Shown one piece after another: positions 11,160-22,917 of a DNA stretch of 64,000 bases. The stretch's first letter is position 1. Every line of letters begins with the position of its first letter. The notes below the pieces were generated by a model. That model searched no databases. It worked only from the letters and a program-made list of their open reading frames with translations, and had not been told where the DNA came from. Position numbers and translations under genes: made by a program. Origin of the DNA: Gigaspora margarita (lineage: Eukaryota; Glomeromycota; Glomeromycetes; Diversisporales; Gigasporaceae); the NCBI GenBank assembly GCA_009809945.1, contig WTPW01002207.1:41788-105787 (forward strand). The letters are read 5' to 3'.

Positions 11160-11927
11160 NNNNNNNNNNNNNNNNNNNNNNNNNNNNNNNNNNNNNNNNN
11201 NNNNNNNNNNNNNNNNNNNNNNNNNNNNNNNNNNNNNNNNNNNNNNNNNNNNNNNNNNNNNNNNNNNNNNNNNNNNNNNNNNNNNNNNNNNNNNNNNNNN
11301 NNNNNNNNNNNNNNNNNNNNNNNNNNNNNNNNNNNNNNNNNNNNNNNNNNNNNNNNNNNNNNNNNNNNNNNNNNNNNNNNNNNNNNNNNNNNNNNNNNNN
11401 NNNNNNNNNNNNNNNNNNNNNNNNNNNNNNNNNNNNNNNNNNNNNNNNNNNNNNNNNNNNNNNNNNNNNNNNNNNNNNNNNNNNNNNNNNNNNNNNNNNN
11501 NNNNNNNNNNNNNNNNNNNNNNNNNNNNNNNNNNNNNNNNNNNNNNNNNNNNNNNNNNNNNNNNNNNNNNNNNNNNNNNNNNNNNNNNNNNNNNNNNNNN
11601 NNNNNNNNNNNNNNNNNNNNNNNNNNNNNNNNNNNNNNNNNNNNNNNNNNNNNNNNNNNNNNNNNNNNNNNNNNNNNNNNNNNNNNNNNNNNNNNNNNNN
11701 NNNNNNNNNNNNNNNNNNNNNNNNNNNNNNNNNNNNNNNNNNNNNNNNNNNNNNNNNNNNNNNNNNNNNNNNNNNNNNNNNNNNNNNNNNNNNNNNNNNN
11801 NNNNNNNNNNNNNNNNNNNNNNNNNNNNNNNNNNNNNNNNNNNNNNNNNNNNNNNNNNNNNNNNNNNNNNNNNNNNNNNNNNNNNNNNNNNNNNNNNNNN
11901 NNNNNNNNNNNNNNNNNNNNNNNNNNN
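11160..11927. other. Assembly gap (768 N)
   Basis: The run of N is preceded by poly-T and followed by T-run sequence. The homopolymer minisatellite probably defeated the assembly. Confidence 0.99.
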
Positions 11928-12724
11928 TTTTTTAGATCATTAATGAAGTCGTATTGGAGTTATTAGCCATCATAGTTGGAGTCATCATAATTGGAGTTGT
12001 TGTAATTGATAGATTAATTTTTCATCTTGTTTGGCACCTTATAGGAAAACAGGCTCTGGGGAGCAATATAGGAATTGACGGCAAAGTGAGAGTTTTAGTT
12101 TGTTTTAGTTTAGTGTAGAGTTTATCTTTGTATTATGATTTTTGTTGTATTATTTTTTTTATTTTATAATAATAAAATAAATTCGAATATATATATATGA
12201 TGCCAATCAAAATCGATCATGTGATTCACGTGACGACTAATTTGTATTGGTCATCACGTGATCGATTTTGATTGGTTGATCATGGGGTCATCATGGTGGC
12301 AGGCTGCTATAAAATAACACCCAAAAAGTTATACTTAATAGGTGCTTAAATTAATTCATAATGTTATAGTATATATTAGCAAATCTGAATATTCAATATT
12401 TCAAAAAATTATCCCAAAATTTTTATCAAAATATTAATCTTGCTATTTTAAAATATATTATATATACTATTTATTATTTAAAGCATAATAGAGAACTTTT
12501 TACTTCTATACCAAATGCAAGTTCTGTGAGCAACATCCAACTACAGTATTTATGCTAATTATATAATATATTATTTACAAATATAATAGACTATATAGTA
12601 TACAGTATATGTATTTTTTACTGTTTTGAACATCTATTAGCTTCTAATAATCTAGTTATATATAGATTGCAATTTTTTTAATTATTACAAAAAATATAGC
12701 AAGTAAAAGGTATTTAATATTTGT

Positions 12725-12985
12725 ATATTAATTGATAATCCACCAGCCATCTGGATAGTAAACATAGTATAACATAATACAAATTATATATAAAAATTAT
12801 TATAGACAAAAATATAGCATGTTATATTTAAACCACTTTTTTTACTAAGTTAACAATACATGTGCAAACCTTATTAAAATGCATTTAATAGTAGTTATAT
12901 GTTCAAATTGCCTAGTAGATGCCAAGATATTATTAAAAAATAATTAGTTAACTATATAAATTTTCTATATGACTAATAACCAAAT
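12725..12985. repeat. Copy A of the TTGATAATCCAC end repeat
   Basis: It begins ATTGATAATCCACCAGCCAT and continues with AGTATAACATAATACAAATT, TTTACTAAGTTAACAA and AATTGCCTAGTAGATGCCAA. The same ordered blocks occur at 13733-13930 (same orientation), 15460-15645 and 17500-17690 (inverted). Confidence 0.75.
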
Positions 12986-14489
12986 CTAGGTAAGCCTTGG
13001 CCACTCTGGTTGGTTTAGGTTACAAATAAGTACTAGATCTACTTTTGTTTATTTAGCTATATTCCTAAGTTCTTTTTTTTAGTATTAGATTTAAATTATG
13101 AAATTTTTCCAATTGTAAAAAGTTTCTATTAAATTTAATAAAGATAAAAGCAAGATTTCACTATTAAAATTAAATTAAAAAAAAACCTATACAAACAACT
13201 AAAAAGAAGTAATAAAAATAAGACAAATCTATTTAATAAATTTGCTCTATTTTTATTGATTCTACTCTAATTATTGTTTATATAGAAAATTTATAAAGTC
13301 AGCTAATTGTTTTTGACAAAGTTTTGATAATAGAGTTGGGAGCATAGATAAAAAATTGGCATGCCTTAATGGGTATGCTCTTATCAGTTATATAGTCATA
13401 TAACAAACTATTAACCAATTAAATACATTTAAAATTGTTACTAAAAATTTAGCAACCAATCTAAATGCTAAATTTTTTTAATTATATTTAGTTCTTGATA
13501 GCATCAAATTCATAGCATTAACTATAAGAACAATTATTGGTAAAATGTCTATTTTTTATATATTTAAATTATTTAATATAAAATAATTATATACAATACT
13601 TTTGTTATAGTGAATTCTAAAATCAATATAGTAAGAGTAGTGATATATATTATAAATATCTTTTTATTATACCTTCTACTCCTCTTCTTCCTACATAAAA
13701 CAAATTTGATTGCTATTCTTAATTTATATATTTAATTGATAATCCACTAGTCAACTGGAGAGTGATCATAGTATAATATAATGCAAATTACATATGAAAA
13801 TCACTATAGATGAAATGTAGCATGCTTTTATCTAAAATTTTTTCTTTACTAAGTTAACAACACATGTCTACTAATTGAAAGTTGTAGAACTCATCGAGAT
13901 ACTTCTAGTATTTAAAATTGGATTTTAAAATTTTATATAGAATATATTTAATATTTTAATAAAAACTGCAGAATAAATGTATCAACTTGTGCATTACATT
14001 TTTATTAAATTATATATTTGTGGAAAATTAGTTTAATATGCAAAAATAAAATTTTATTTAATAAAATTTATTTTGTGCAATTTTACTATTACCTGAAATC
14101 TGAATAGCATAAAGATCAAAATCCAGAATTACGTACATGTATATGTATATATATATGTATATACATAACTGACAAAGCCCAGTAAGTATTAAATATGATA
14201 AGATAGTAATAAAAAGTTTAATTCAAATATATAAAATATCTTTATAGCTATTACTGTGAATTCTAGAAAACTTGATAAAAAATTAGCCAAATTATTCTTT
14301 GCCTAAAATATGGAATTATTTCAAACTTTATACAACTAATCCTATTACTTGCTTATATGAAGTTAATAGTAGAACATTGTAATTATCATGCCTTCCCTAT
14401 TTGACTTTAGCATATAGATTCAAATAAATTTTGTAATAAATGCCTGCAGATTTACCTAATATTAAACCTGCAGAACAAAAAAATATCTA

Positions 14490-15141
14490 TCCCTTAGATT
14501 GTAACACAGGCAAATGTGCCTGCGTATTTTAAAAATTTTAATAAAATTTTAATAAAATTTTAAATATTGATTTTAGCTATACCTTTTCTAAGTAAAAAAT
14601 ATTCTTTGAGTTTTGTTTTAGTAACTTTGTTATAAAATTTTTTAAAATTATAAGAAAACTTTAGTATAATCAAAGTTTAAAGTTCTTGTATTAGCATTTT
14701 TACTATTAAAATTTTTCTTTAGATTTTCTTAAATTTTATATGTTTCCATCTATAAAAAAAACTTTTACTTCTAATACAAGTCTTGATTTTTACAAATAAA
14801 TCATTAAAGTTGCAATAATAAAAGTTATCATCCTTTATATAAACTACAATATTGTCTTAAGAACTATAGCCTTAAAACTAAAACTAAATAAGATTACAGA
14901 GAAATTGTGATAAAATTTTTAAAAAAATTTTTTCTTAAAGATATCTATTTTTAGCTTATATAAACTTAAAATTTTTTTCTTACAATATAAAAACTAATTT
15001 TGCAAAAAAGTAATCCTTATTTTTAAATATAATTGTACAAAATTTTATTTAATTATTTTGATATTTAAAAAAAGTAAATCAGAGCAAAAAAAGTGCAAAA
15101 ATGCAGGCAAATTTGCCTGTGTCCTACTACAATCTAAGGGA
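14490..15141. mobile_element. Nested TA-flanked MITE (TCCCTTAGATTG ends)
   Basis: TCCCTTAGATTGTA at the left and its inverse CAATCTAAGGGA at the right are each flanked by TA (14488-14489, 15142-15143). Inside each end lies an ACAGGCAAAT-GTGCCTG near-palindrome. The interior is AT-rich with inverted symmetry and no gene. Confidence 0.8.
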
Positions 15142-15280
15142 TAATATGTGGAAATTTTGTGGAGCTTTTTTTTATATTTGCAGAATCCACATATATTCTT
15201 AAAAAAAATTGTGGATTAAATTTTTAGTCTGCACTCTGCAGATTCCACAAGCCAATTTTAAATACTAGATATATCTAATA

Positions 15281-15459
15281 GTGGTTAGATCATTCAAATT
15301 GGCCCAGTGGATGGCAAGACATTATCAAAAAATAATTGGATGACTATATAAAATCTCTGTGTAAACAAACATTGTTTATATAGAGATTTTATATAGCTAT
15401 CCAATTATTTTTCGATGATATCTTACTATTTACTGGGCTGATTTGAATAATATAACCAC
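15281..15459. repeat. Near-perfect ~80-bp-arm hairpin
   Basis: GTGGTTAGATCATTCAAATT through ACTATATAAAATCTCT folds back on AGAGATTTTATATAGCTATC through ATTTGAATAATATAACCAC, with the loop around 15358-15372. Half of it occurs alone in copy A (12895-12985), so the palindrome probably arose by inverted duplication of that module. Confidence 0.85.
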
Positions 15460-15645
15460 AATTAGATGCATCTCACAAGCTCTACAACTTTCAAATAGTA
15501 GACATGTATTATTAACTTAGTAAGAAAAAATTTTTAGATAGAAGCATACCACATTTTGCCTATAGTGATTTTCATATGTGATTTGCATTATGTTATACTA
15601 TGATCACCTTCCAGTTGACTGGTAGATTATTAATTAATATAAGAT

Positions 15646-16068
15646 ACCAAGGACCCCTTTTCCTCCAAAAATATTATATAATATCTGTTACTGCCTTATA
15701 TAATTTTGAATTTCTAAAATTATTAAAAATCAAATTCAATATAAAAAGTATATTTAGTATTCTTTCAATATAAGCTATAATAAATATTCACTCTTAGGCT
15801 TTACTATAACAAGATTAAGTTGTATAATTTGCATATATAATATTTAATTTTAGCTAATAATTTTTGCTACTATATGATGTGATTTGGTATAACTTTTGTC
15901 TTTTGGCATGTCTATAAACATGTCCTAGAGCAGTGTTATATATAGAACAATTTTGACCAATTTTGAACATCTTTTCAAATTAAAATTACTTGAAATTTTA
16001 TTAAAATAATCTAATTTGATTTTTTTTTAAAATGAATCTAGCTCCTAAAAAATATAATTATATAATTT
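15646..16068. other. Gene-free AT-rich spacer
   Basis: No frame, tandem repeat or terminal repeat could be recognised. Confidence 0.4.
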
Positions 16069-17338
16069 TTAAAGGGAATTGCTATTTCCACCATGGTTAC
16101 ACAAGATTTTCTATTTTTAGAATTAATATAATATATTATAAAATTACATTTTAACTTTATCTTTAACCCTACCCCTAACTCTAACCCTAAAACTAATAAG
16201 TAAACTTCTTTGGCTTCTAATTAAAAGTTGTAGAGCTCATTTTTCTGATTCTAATGGTAGTTAAATCATCAAAATCGGCCCGGTGGATCCCAAGATACTT
16301 GGGATCAAAGAAGAGAACATAAGGATCGGCAAATTCACTGTTACACAAATCATTTATTTTCTTTACATACGTTTTGAAACGTTTTTTATTGTAGTGAAAA
16401 ATTTTACTAAGAAAATAATAAAACTTGTCTTAAGAAACTAGCATTTTTTTGAGCCAAAGAACAACTTTACTTAAGAGCCAAAAGTCAATTGTGATAATAA
16501 GATTCTGCGCAAATCACAATTTTTCGTTGACGGCTTTTTTCTAACTTAGATTTGTTTTTCTTTGCATTTTGAAACGTTTTTTTATTGTAATGAAAATTTT
16601 TACTAAGAAAACAATAAAATTCGTCTTAAGAAACTAGCATTTTTTTTGGGCCAAAGAATAACTTTACTTAAGAGCCCAAAGCCAATTATCATAATAAAAT
16701 TCTGCGCAAATTATGATTTTTCGTTTGACGCCTTTTTAGCTTTGTGTAACAGTGAATTTGCCAATCCTTATGTTCTCTTCTTTGATCCCAAGTATCTTGG
16801 GATCCACCAGGCCGATTTTGATGATTTAACTACCATTAGAATCAGGGAAATGAGCTCTACAACTTTCAATTAGAAGCCAAAGAAGGTTTACTGATTAGTT
16901 TTTAGGGTTAGGATTAAAGTTAGAAGTAGAATTAGATATATTATTTTAATTCTAAAAATAGAAAATCTTGTGTAACCATAGTGGAAATAGCAAAAGGCCA
17001 TGGTGGAAATGCACGTAAAAATGTGTGCCAGGTTAGTGCCAGACTACCAATTAGATTTCAAAATCAGGAGTAACATTACACAAACAGAAAAATTCAAAAC
17101 AAACGTTCGTCTTGACAAAAGATTGAAAATTGCATAAAAAATCACCTCTCCTGCTTTAATTAAAAGTTTTCTTTGAACGATTTTACTATATATCTTGCTA
17201 ATATTTAACCTTAATACAAATGCTAACTTTAACATTAATGAATTTTAAGAATTTTGCACATTTCGATGTGTGATCGGCAACATGCATAACCTGGCACACA
17301 TTTCATATGTGCGGTGGAAATAGCAATTCCCTTTTTAA
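16069..17338. mobile_element. Composite inverted-repeat element with internal direct repeat
   Basis: The outer ends (TTTTTAAAGGGAATTGCTAT at 16067-16086; AGCAATTCCCTTTTTAAA at 17322-17339) and arms of about 270 bp (16086-16350; 16748-17000) are inverted copies. They share TTGGGATCAAAGAAGAGAAC, GGATCCCAAGATACTTGGGA and GGTTACACAAGATTTTCTAT. Between the arms lie two direct copies of a roughly 190-bp unit (about 16357-16545 and 16555-16742) with GTTTTGAAACG, TAAGAAACTAGCATTTTTTT and TTCTGCGCAAAT. The left arm has a TTAGGG-like stretch (16160-16196). A MULE-like element (17011-17312) split the right end after the element formed. Confidence 0.8.
17011..17312. mobile_element. Mutator-like MITE, 302 bp, 9-bp TSD
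   Basis: TIRs of about 26 bp: left GCACGTAAAAATGTGTGCCA then GGTTA; right reverse complement GCACATATGAAATGTGTGCC then AGGTTA. The 9-bp word GGTGGAAAT directly flanks both ends (17002-17010, 17313-17321), a TSD length typical of Mutator-like elements. The interior (AACGTTCGTCTT, GAACGATTTTACTATA) is related to DNA at 30890-31090. Confidence 0.85.
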
Positions 17339-17499
17339 ATTAATTTATTAATTGTTTAAACTTGAAACATAGGCTTAAACAATTTTGAACAATTTTGAAC
17401 ATTTGAGCAAAACATAGTTAGGACATTTTTATGTTAATATTGTCCTAGGAGCATGCACTCTAAGGTATGTCTATATCTCTGTGTCTCCAACTCTACTTG

Positions 17500-17690
17500 G
17501 TATTTACTATGCTAATTTGGGCAATCTAACTACTATTAAATGCATTACAATAAGCTTTATAACTTTCAATTAATTGATATATTGTTAATTTATTAAAAAA
17601 AGTTTCATATATATTTTTGGCTTATAGTAATTTTATATGTGATTTCTAAATTATTATCCATGTGACTAACAGATTATTAATTAATAATAT
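17500..17690. repeat. Copy D (inverted) of the TTGATAATCCAC end repeat
   Basis: It matches the inverted right arm at 15455-15645 in order (TATTTACTATGCTAATTTGG, AACTTTCAATTAATTGATAT, ATTTTATATGTGATTTCTAA, CATGTGACTAACAGATTATT). It appears to be a solitary end. Confidence 0.65.
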
Positions 17691-17859
17691 AATTTTGGTT
17701 AAATATCTATATAGTACTTTAGTTTATATAGATTAGTTATGCAAATAAATATTATTAGTAAGTATTAAACATAAATTTGAATATTAAATATAAAGCTAAG
17801 TATTATTTTCTGCTGATTAAATTTTTTTATTTTTTATTTTTATTTTCTTTTTACTAAGA

Positions 17860-18500
17860 ATAAATATTAACAAATATCTTTTTAGAATTACAATAATGAA
17901 TACCAGAAATGATGCTGAAATTAGATGATACTAAAATCTATGTGATTTTTATATCAACAGATTTTCTAAAATTTCTTAAAATTATGTAAACAATCTATCT
18001 ACACTATGCAATCAAAACAATTGAATACTATAACCAGTTAGAGTGGATTAATTCAATATATGCCTATATACTGCATAAATTGCATATATTTACTACTTTA
18101 AAGACAGTAGGTAACTAGAGTGACCTTAGATAGTGAACACTTTGTGTTACCTTACTTGTTACTATGATTTATCTAAATTGGAAAAGCATTTTTACAAAAC
18201 TTAAGTAAGAAGATTTGATAATACTAATAATTGTTTAATATAAGTAATAAATAATTGTATTTATTAGTTAAAGCATATAAAGACTCAATGTTGAACATGA
18301 GGTCCACATTTGCTACTTTTATTCATTTTTGTTTTTTACAAATAATGAACTATATCTATTATATGTGCAATATATACTATATCTACTACTAATAAAATAT
18401 ATAATATATATAATAAAAATAAAATATATAAAATAAGAATATTTCTAACTATAACTAGTGGTAATCATTACTACTATTTCCATGTAACAAAAATTTTTAA
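17860..18500. repeat. Left arm of 6.5-kb long-range inverted repeat
   Basis: Ordered blocks (GATGCTGAAATTAGATGATA, ACAGATTTTCTAAAATTTCT, GTAAACAATCTATCTACACT, GGTAATCATTACTACT) are inverted at 23720-24440 (TAGCATTATCTGATTTTAGC, AGAAATTTTAGAAAATCTGA, TAGTGTAAATCGATTGTTTA, GTGGTGATCATTACCACTGG). The arms are diverged and about 600-700 bp. They enclose the retroelement, hAT, tandem array and Harbinger-like insertions. Confidence 0.7.
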
Positions 18501-19500
18501 TTAATTTTTTGATATAATCAGTCACACAATTAGTACGTACTGTATGTACGTACACATGTACATTATAATTACTATTTTTTTAAACAGGATAACTGATTCA
18601 CTAATTGTATATAACATTTAAAATGTAATCTTTATATAAATGAGTAACTAGTGCTTCATTATAATGAACTAACTATAAGGGTGTGGCAATATAGTAAAGT
18701 TGGGTTGTTATCTCCCCCCAAGCGGCAGGTGCAGAGTTCAAATCCCACGAGAGACGGGTTTGAAAATTGCATTTGTGTTATAGTAACTGATCTGCACTCC
18801 AACTAATTGGATCTTTGATCTGTAGCCTGGGTGACACCAAGTTATTGGGAGCTGACTGACTTGTGTAATGTTATACAAGGGAAAAGGAAGTGTATAAGTC
18901 CTGGGAATTAGCAGAACAGAACCTGTTTGGCAAGATCTGAGTGGAGAAGTACCCAACTTTCGATGGTGCAAGGAGAAAAGGATCTTGGATGGTGACTGAC
19001 CGGAAGCAAACCAATGATAAAAAGGGTTGGAGGACCCTACCAACTGGACCACCAGAGTCGCACTGGAGGAAAAGGACATGTGTTTTGGAAGTATGTACCA
19101 AGGGGAGGGAGACCTTTGGTATCCTAACACCAGGTGGACCAACCCTTCTGGGTCTTAGGATTGGGAGTAGGGATGCGACTGGGGAAAAGGATCCAGAAGA
19201 GTGACTTACTGGGTACTGGGGTTGGGGAACTTCATAAGGGCAAAAAGTAGGTAACGGTAGTAGTTTAAGGATAACCCCTGACTGCAAGTATATAGGTAAA
19301 GCTGTAGCATAAGTTACTAAAGTGTAGGTATTACCTGTGTGGGACAGGAACTGCTCTACCAGGTCTCTTACTGAGGATAAAGTAGTCCTAAGGGAGGTAG
19401 AAATGAATCCGGATCTTGTTCCGGTAATACAAGTGGGGATTGGCAGACGGCAATAATTAGAGGGTTTAAAATAGACAATGACCAGTATGTGGGTTGCAGG

Positions 19501-20525
19501 CAGGGTTGGCAATGGACTATGTCCATTAAAAATAAATTTGCCAATGGACCTAAATGGACCAATACCATAATCCATTGATCCATTGGTCCATTGGTCCATT
19601 GGTTTATTTTGGCAAAAATTATTTTTGTATTAATATACTAGAATTCAGAATTAACTTTTAGTTTGAAACTCTTTAATGATTTAAGTATATTTAAAACTTT
19701 TGGTTCAACTTATGCACAACATTCCATATGTGTCCGAAAATAAGCTACCTTTTTTGGACGATTTTGGACACAAAAAATTCGGGGGTAGCTTATTTTCGGA
19801 TAAAATCGATTTTTGGTCAATTGCCAATAGTTGTTACATAGTAAAGTCTAAATTCTACCATGTTAATCTGTTATTAGTGCTTAAGTAAACATATTTTGGA
19901 GACTAACTACACATATCCTGAAAGTTTCGTCAGAATAGGAGTACTTTTCATTATTTGACTTTTAATTTTTACTTTCAACGAATATATTTGCTAATAAAAT
20001 TTTAATCTCTTCGTTGAACGTAAAAATTAAAATCCAATTAATAAAAACTTCTTTAACTTCGTTGTAAATTTCAGAGTATATGTATTTTGATCTTCTGAAT
20101 AAGTTTACTTAAGCGACTTTAATCGAGTTACTTAGTAAAATTTGGACTTTACTATGTAGCAACTTTCATCGATCGTGGGGTAGCTTATTTTCAGGTCAAA
20201 GACGTTTTTACGTTTCTTGACCAAAAGAGAGGGGGTAGCTTATTTTTGGAGGTAGCTTATTTATAGCAATATATGGTACTTTGTTCATGATATAAATTGC
20301 CTTAAGATAGTTCACAGAGTAATTCAATTGTGACTTTAAAAATTTAGATAAACTTTGTAATCGTTTTATATTAAGTGCAATAAGTAGTATATAACAAAAA
20401 CTATATTATTATTTAATCTACTTGTCCATTGGTCCATTGAAATAATGACTACCCCAATGGAACCAATGGATCTGGTCTATGGACCTGAGGTCCATTGGTA
20501 CCAATGGACAAATGTGCCAACCCTG
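19501..20525. mobile_element. Non-autonomous hAT-like element, 1025 bp, 8-bp TSD
   Basis: TIRs CAGGGTTGGCA at both ends (right end CCAACCCTG). GTTGCAGG flanks both sides (19493-19500, 20526-20533), an 8-bp TSD typical of hAT elements. Inside the ends are many copies of CCATTGGTCCATTGG/CCAATGGACC in both orientations, which may act as subterminal transposase-binding repeats. There is no transposase frame; a different MITE (19724-20276) fills most of the interior. Confidence 0.9.
19724..20276. mobile_element. MITE nested inside the hAT element
   Basis: The left end CCATATGTGTCCGAAAATAA then GCTACC, and the right end (reverse complement CCATATATTGCTATAAATAA then GCTACC), are inverted repeats flanked by TT and TA respectively (probably TA originally). 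The motif AATAAGCTACC relates it to the 4876-5029 family. The interior has extended inverted symmetry (TAAAGTCTAAATT at 19842; TTTGGACTTTA at 20140). Confidence 0.7.
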
Positions 20526-20731
20526 GTTGCAGGTATGGCAGCTAGTGTAGAACCTTCAGGTGGCTACTTAAATAGGCAACCAAAAGTTGCAGGTGTAGCT
20601 AGTTGTACTCTCATTAATGTACTATGTCGGGTGACCTCCATGTAGAAAGCCCATGATCTGAATATCTTGAATAAAACTCTTACTCCCGAAGTAAGCACCT
20701 TAACTTGAAAAAAAAAAAAAACTAACTATAA

Positions 20732-20919
20732 ACATTAGCCACTATTGTATATAAATATTTATAAAAGATACAAAACAACATGCTATGAACACTACACTTA
20801 TGCTATACAGTTTCTTGCTTTGGCTGTCATCTCTACATCACTAAATTCTTTATAAATTTAACTCTATCGTAACTAGAACCTAACCCTAAAGAAAATTTTC
20901 CTGAACTATTAAATTCCAA
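20732..20919. other. Short spacer with a telomere-like word
   Basis: AACCTAACCCTAAAG occurs at 20878-20892. Nothing else was recognised. Confidence 0.3.
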
Positions 20920-21393
20920 CTACATTATAAAAACCAAACGACACAAAAAATCAATATGATGTACTCACAACATAGTGAATCACACTAGCATGACACCAAA
21001 ACCACAAACAAATGCCAAAAACAAGCAATAAAAACTCAGTACTAACAACGAATATATTCTAGTAATAGCACCAAAATGTGAAACACAATGGTTATCTATT
21101 CTGAATAACACTAATACCTAAAAAAAAGAATTAATACTATACAAACAAATACAAAAATCAAAAAAATAATAATAATAAATACTTTGCTGCAATTAAGAAG
21201 CTCAATGCCCAACTGCCCAACAAAGAAAGCTGAAACTATAACTTAAAAAAAGAACAAAAGAAAAAGAATAGTTAGTACTGTACAAATACAACAATAAAAA
21301 CAAAAAAATATAGTAGAACAAAAAAAAGTAACTTAGCTGTACATTATAGATCTCAATACCCAACTATTTGACAAAAAAACCCCAAAGCAGTAA

Positions 21394-22917
21394 GGGCCAT
21401 GACAGATATTACATAATATTGTAGGGGGGTGGGGGTAAGCCAATGTCTTACATTACACATATATAATATATATAATTATATATATAATATAATATATTAC
21501 TAATAGATTATAATTTTTAGCATTAAATAAGTTTATTCAAAATATAATTATACACCGAAATAATGTATTTTTGAGTGCTGAGAAACTTTTTTAGTGGTCA
21601 AATGTATATTTCATTAGTAAAATTTTGCATAATTCTGAATTTTTTATATTTTTATTAATAAAAATATTGAAATTTCAGCATTATGCAAAATTTTACTAAT
21701 GAATTATAACTTTAGGCTCTAAGTAAACTTGTTTGGGACCAAAAAATACATTATTTTGGTATAATATTATTTATTTTTTTAATTTTAGAAATAAAGATGA
21801 GTAAAATTGTAAATTTTCATCAAAAATGTAATATTGCTCATCTTTAATAATTGAAAAATTAAGAAAATCAATAAAAAATATACCGAAATAATATATTTAT
21901 TGATGCTGAACAAGTTTACTTAGAGTCAAAAGTTATGATTTATTAGCATAATTTTGTGTTATGTAGAATTTTCTATATTTTTATTAATAAAAATATAGAA
22001 AATTCAGCATTATGCACAATTTTACTAATGAATTATAAATTTTGACTCTAAGTAAACTTGATCAGCACCAAAAGATACATTATTTTAGCATATATTCTTT
22101 TAATTTTTTTACAATTTAAAATAAAGATGGGCAAAATTGCATTTTTGATGAAAATTTACTAATTTTACTCATTTTTATTTCTAAAATTAAAAAAACCAAA
22201 TAATAATATACCAAAATAATGTAGTATTTAGTGCTGAACAATTTTACTTAGAACTTAAAGTTATAATTAATTAGTAAAATTTTACATTATACAGAATTTT
22301 TTATATTTTTATTAATAAAAATATAGAAAATTCAGCATCATGCAAAATGTTACTAATTAATTATAACTTTAAGTTCTAAGTAAAATTGTTCAGCATTAAA
22401 TACTACATTATTTTGGCATATATTTATTTGATTTTTTTAATTTTAGGAATAAAAGATAAGTAATATTAGTACATTTCCATCAAAAATGCAATTTGCCCAT
22501 CTTTATTTGAAATTGTAAAAATATTAAAAGAATATATACCGAAATAATGTATTTTTTGGTGCTGCACAAGTTTACTTAGAGTCAAAATTTATAATTCATT
22601 AGTAAAATTGTGCATAATGCTGAATTTCTATATTTTTATTAATAAAAATATAAAAAATCTAGCATTATGCAACATTGTGCTAATGAATTATAACTTTTAG
22701 CTCTAAGTAAACTTGTTCAGCATCAGCACCAAAAAATACATCATTTTGGTATATATTTATATTTTATATAAGTTTATTTAGAGCTAAAAATTTTAATCTA
22801 TTAGTAAAATTTTAATAATTAAAATTTTTTAAAATTGACCAATCAGAATCGTCTTACGTGGGGGGGAGGGGGGTACCCTCATAGTAAATGGATATTATGG
22901 AATATCTGTCATGGCCC
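21394..22917. mobile_element. PIF/Harbinger-like element with 3-bp TAA TSD
   Basis: TIRs GGGCCATGACAGATATT at both ends (the right end is its inverse, ATATCTGTCATGGCCC). TAA flanks both (21391-21393, 22918-22920); 3-bp TWA duplications and GGGCC-type ends fit PIF/Harbinger. Subterminal G-runs (GTAGGGGGGTGGGGG; GTGGGGGGGAGGGG) follow each TIR. There is no transposase; the body is a palindromic satellite (21554-22760). Confidence 0.85.
21554..22760. repeat. 328-bp palindromic satellite inside the element
   Basis: ACCGAAATAATGTA-type starts occur at 21554, 21882, 22210 and 22538, a spacing of exactly 328 each time. Each unit contains a roughly 200-bp palindrome centred on ATTTTTATTAATAAAAAT, with arms such as ACTTAGAGTCAAAAGTTATA and inverse. 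A second, smaller palindrome (AATAAAGATGGGCAAAATTG) lies between units. Confidence 0.9.

Larger units (their letters stand above)
10337..12307. mobile_element. TA-flanked element containing T-rich minisatellite and gap
   Basis: The left end GCAACCTGTCGCACAGCGAC and right end (reverse complement GCAGCCTGCCACCATGATGA) continue into a shared subterminal ACCCC then ATCAACCAATCA, giving imperfect TIRs of about 40 bp. TA flanks both ends (10335-10336, 12308-12309). Near the right end a second inverted pair (CCAATCAAAATCGATCA at 12203, TGATCGATTTTGATTGG ending 12275) forms a hairpin. The interior is polypyrimidine sequence and an assembly gap, so any transposase would be hidden in the gap. The TIR resembles the ends of the 52886-53492 element. 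Confidence 0.65.
13727..15645. mobile_element. 1.9-kb fold-back element with ~190-bp terminal inverted repeats
   Basis: The left TIR (13730-13930) and right TIR (15455-15645) share, in inverted order, TTGATAATCCACTAGTCAAC, ATCATAGTATAATATAATGC, AAATTACATATGAAAATCAC, ACTAAGTTAACAACACATGT and TTGAAAGTTGTAGA. The arms continue inward to CTAGTATTTAAAATTGG (13915 and 15240-15260). No transposase frame is visible. A TA-flanked element (14490-15141) sits inside, and a near-perfect hairpin (15281-15459) lies next to the right arm. Confidence 0.75.
18679..20719 (+). mobile_element. tRNA-headed retroelement (SINE-like) with 12-bp TSD, split by a hAT element
   Basis: A pol III-type head carries an A-box-like TAGTAAAGTTGG (18692-18703) and a B-box-like GTTCAAATCC (18736-18745). 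A GC-richer body of about 1 kb (excluding the hAT insertion) has no sensible reading frame. The 3' end has AATAAA (20670-20675), a small stem CTTACTCCCGAAGTAAG and an A-run (20708-20720). AACTAACTATAA occurs directly before the head (18667-18678) and after the A-run (20720-20731), the signature of target-primed reverse transcription. The body is unusually long for a SINE, so a retroposed chimaeric transcript is an alternative. Related but shorter heads occur at 48186 and 55912. Confidence 0.75.

Noticed and set aside
10824..11966. Phe-rich open frames across the poly-T tract
   Set aside because: They arise from T homopolymer and N bases in the assembly gap.
18871..19599. Long minus-strand open fr ame (242 codons) and overlapping frames
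   Set aside because: They lie in the GC-richer non-coding body of the tRNA-headed retroelement and run across the hAT boundary at 19500. The peptide is low in hydrophobic-core pattern and has no recognisable motif.
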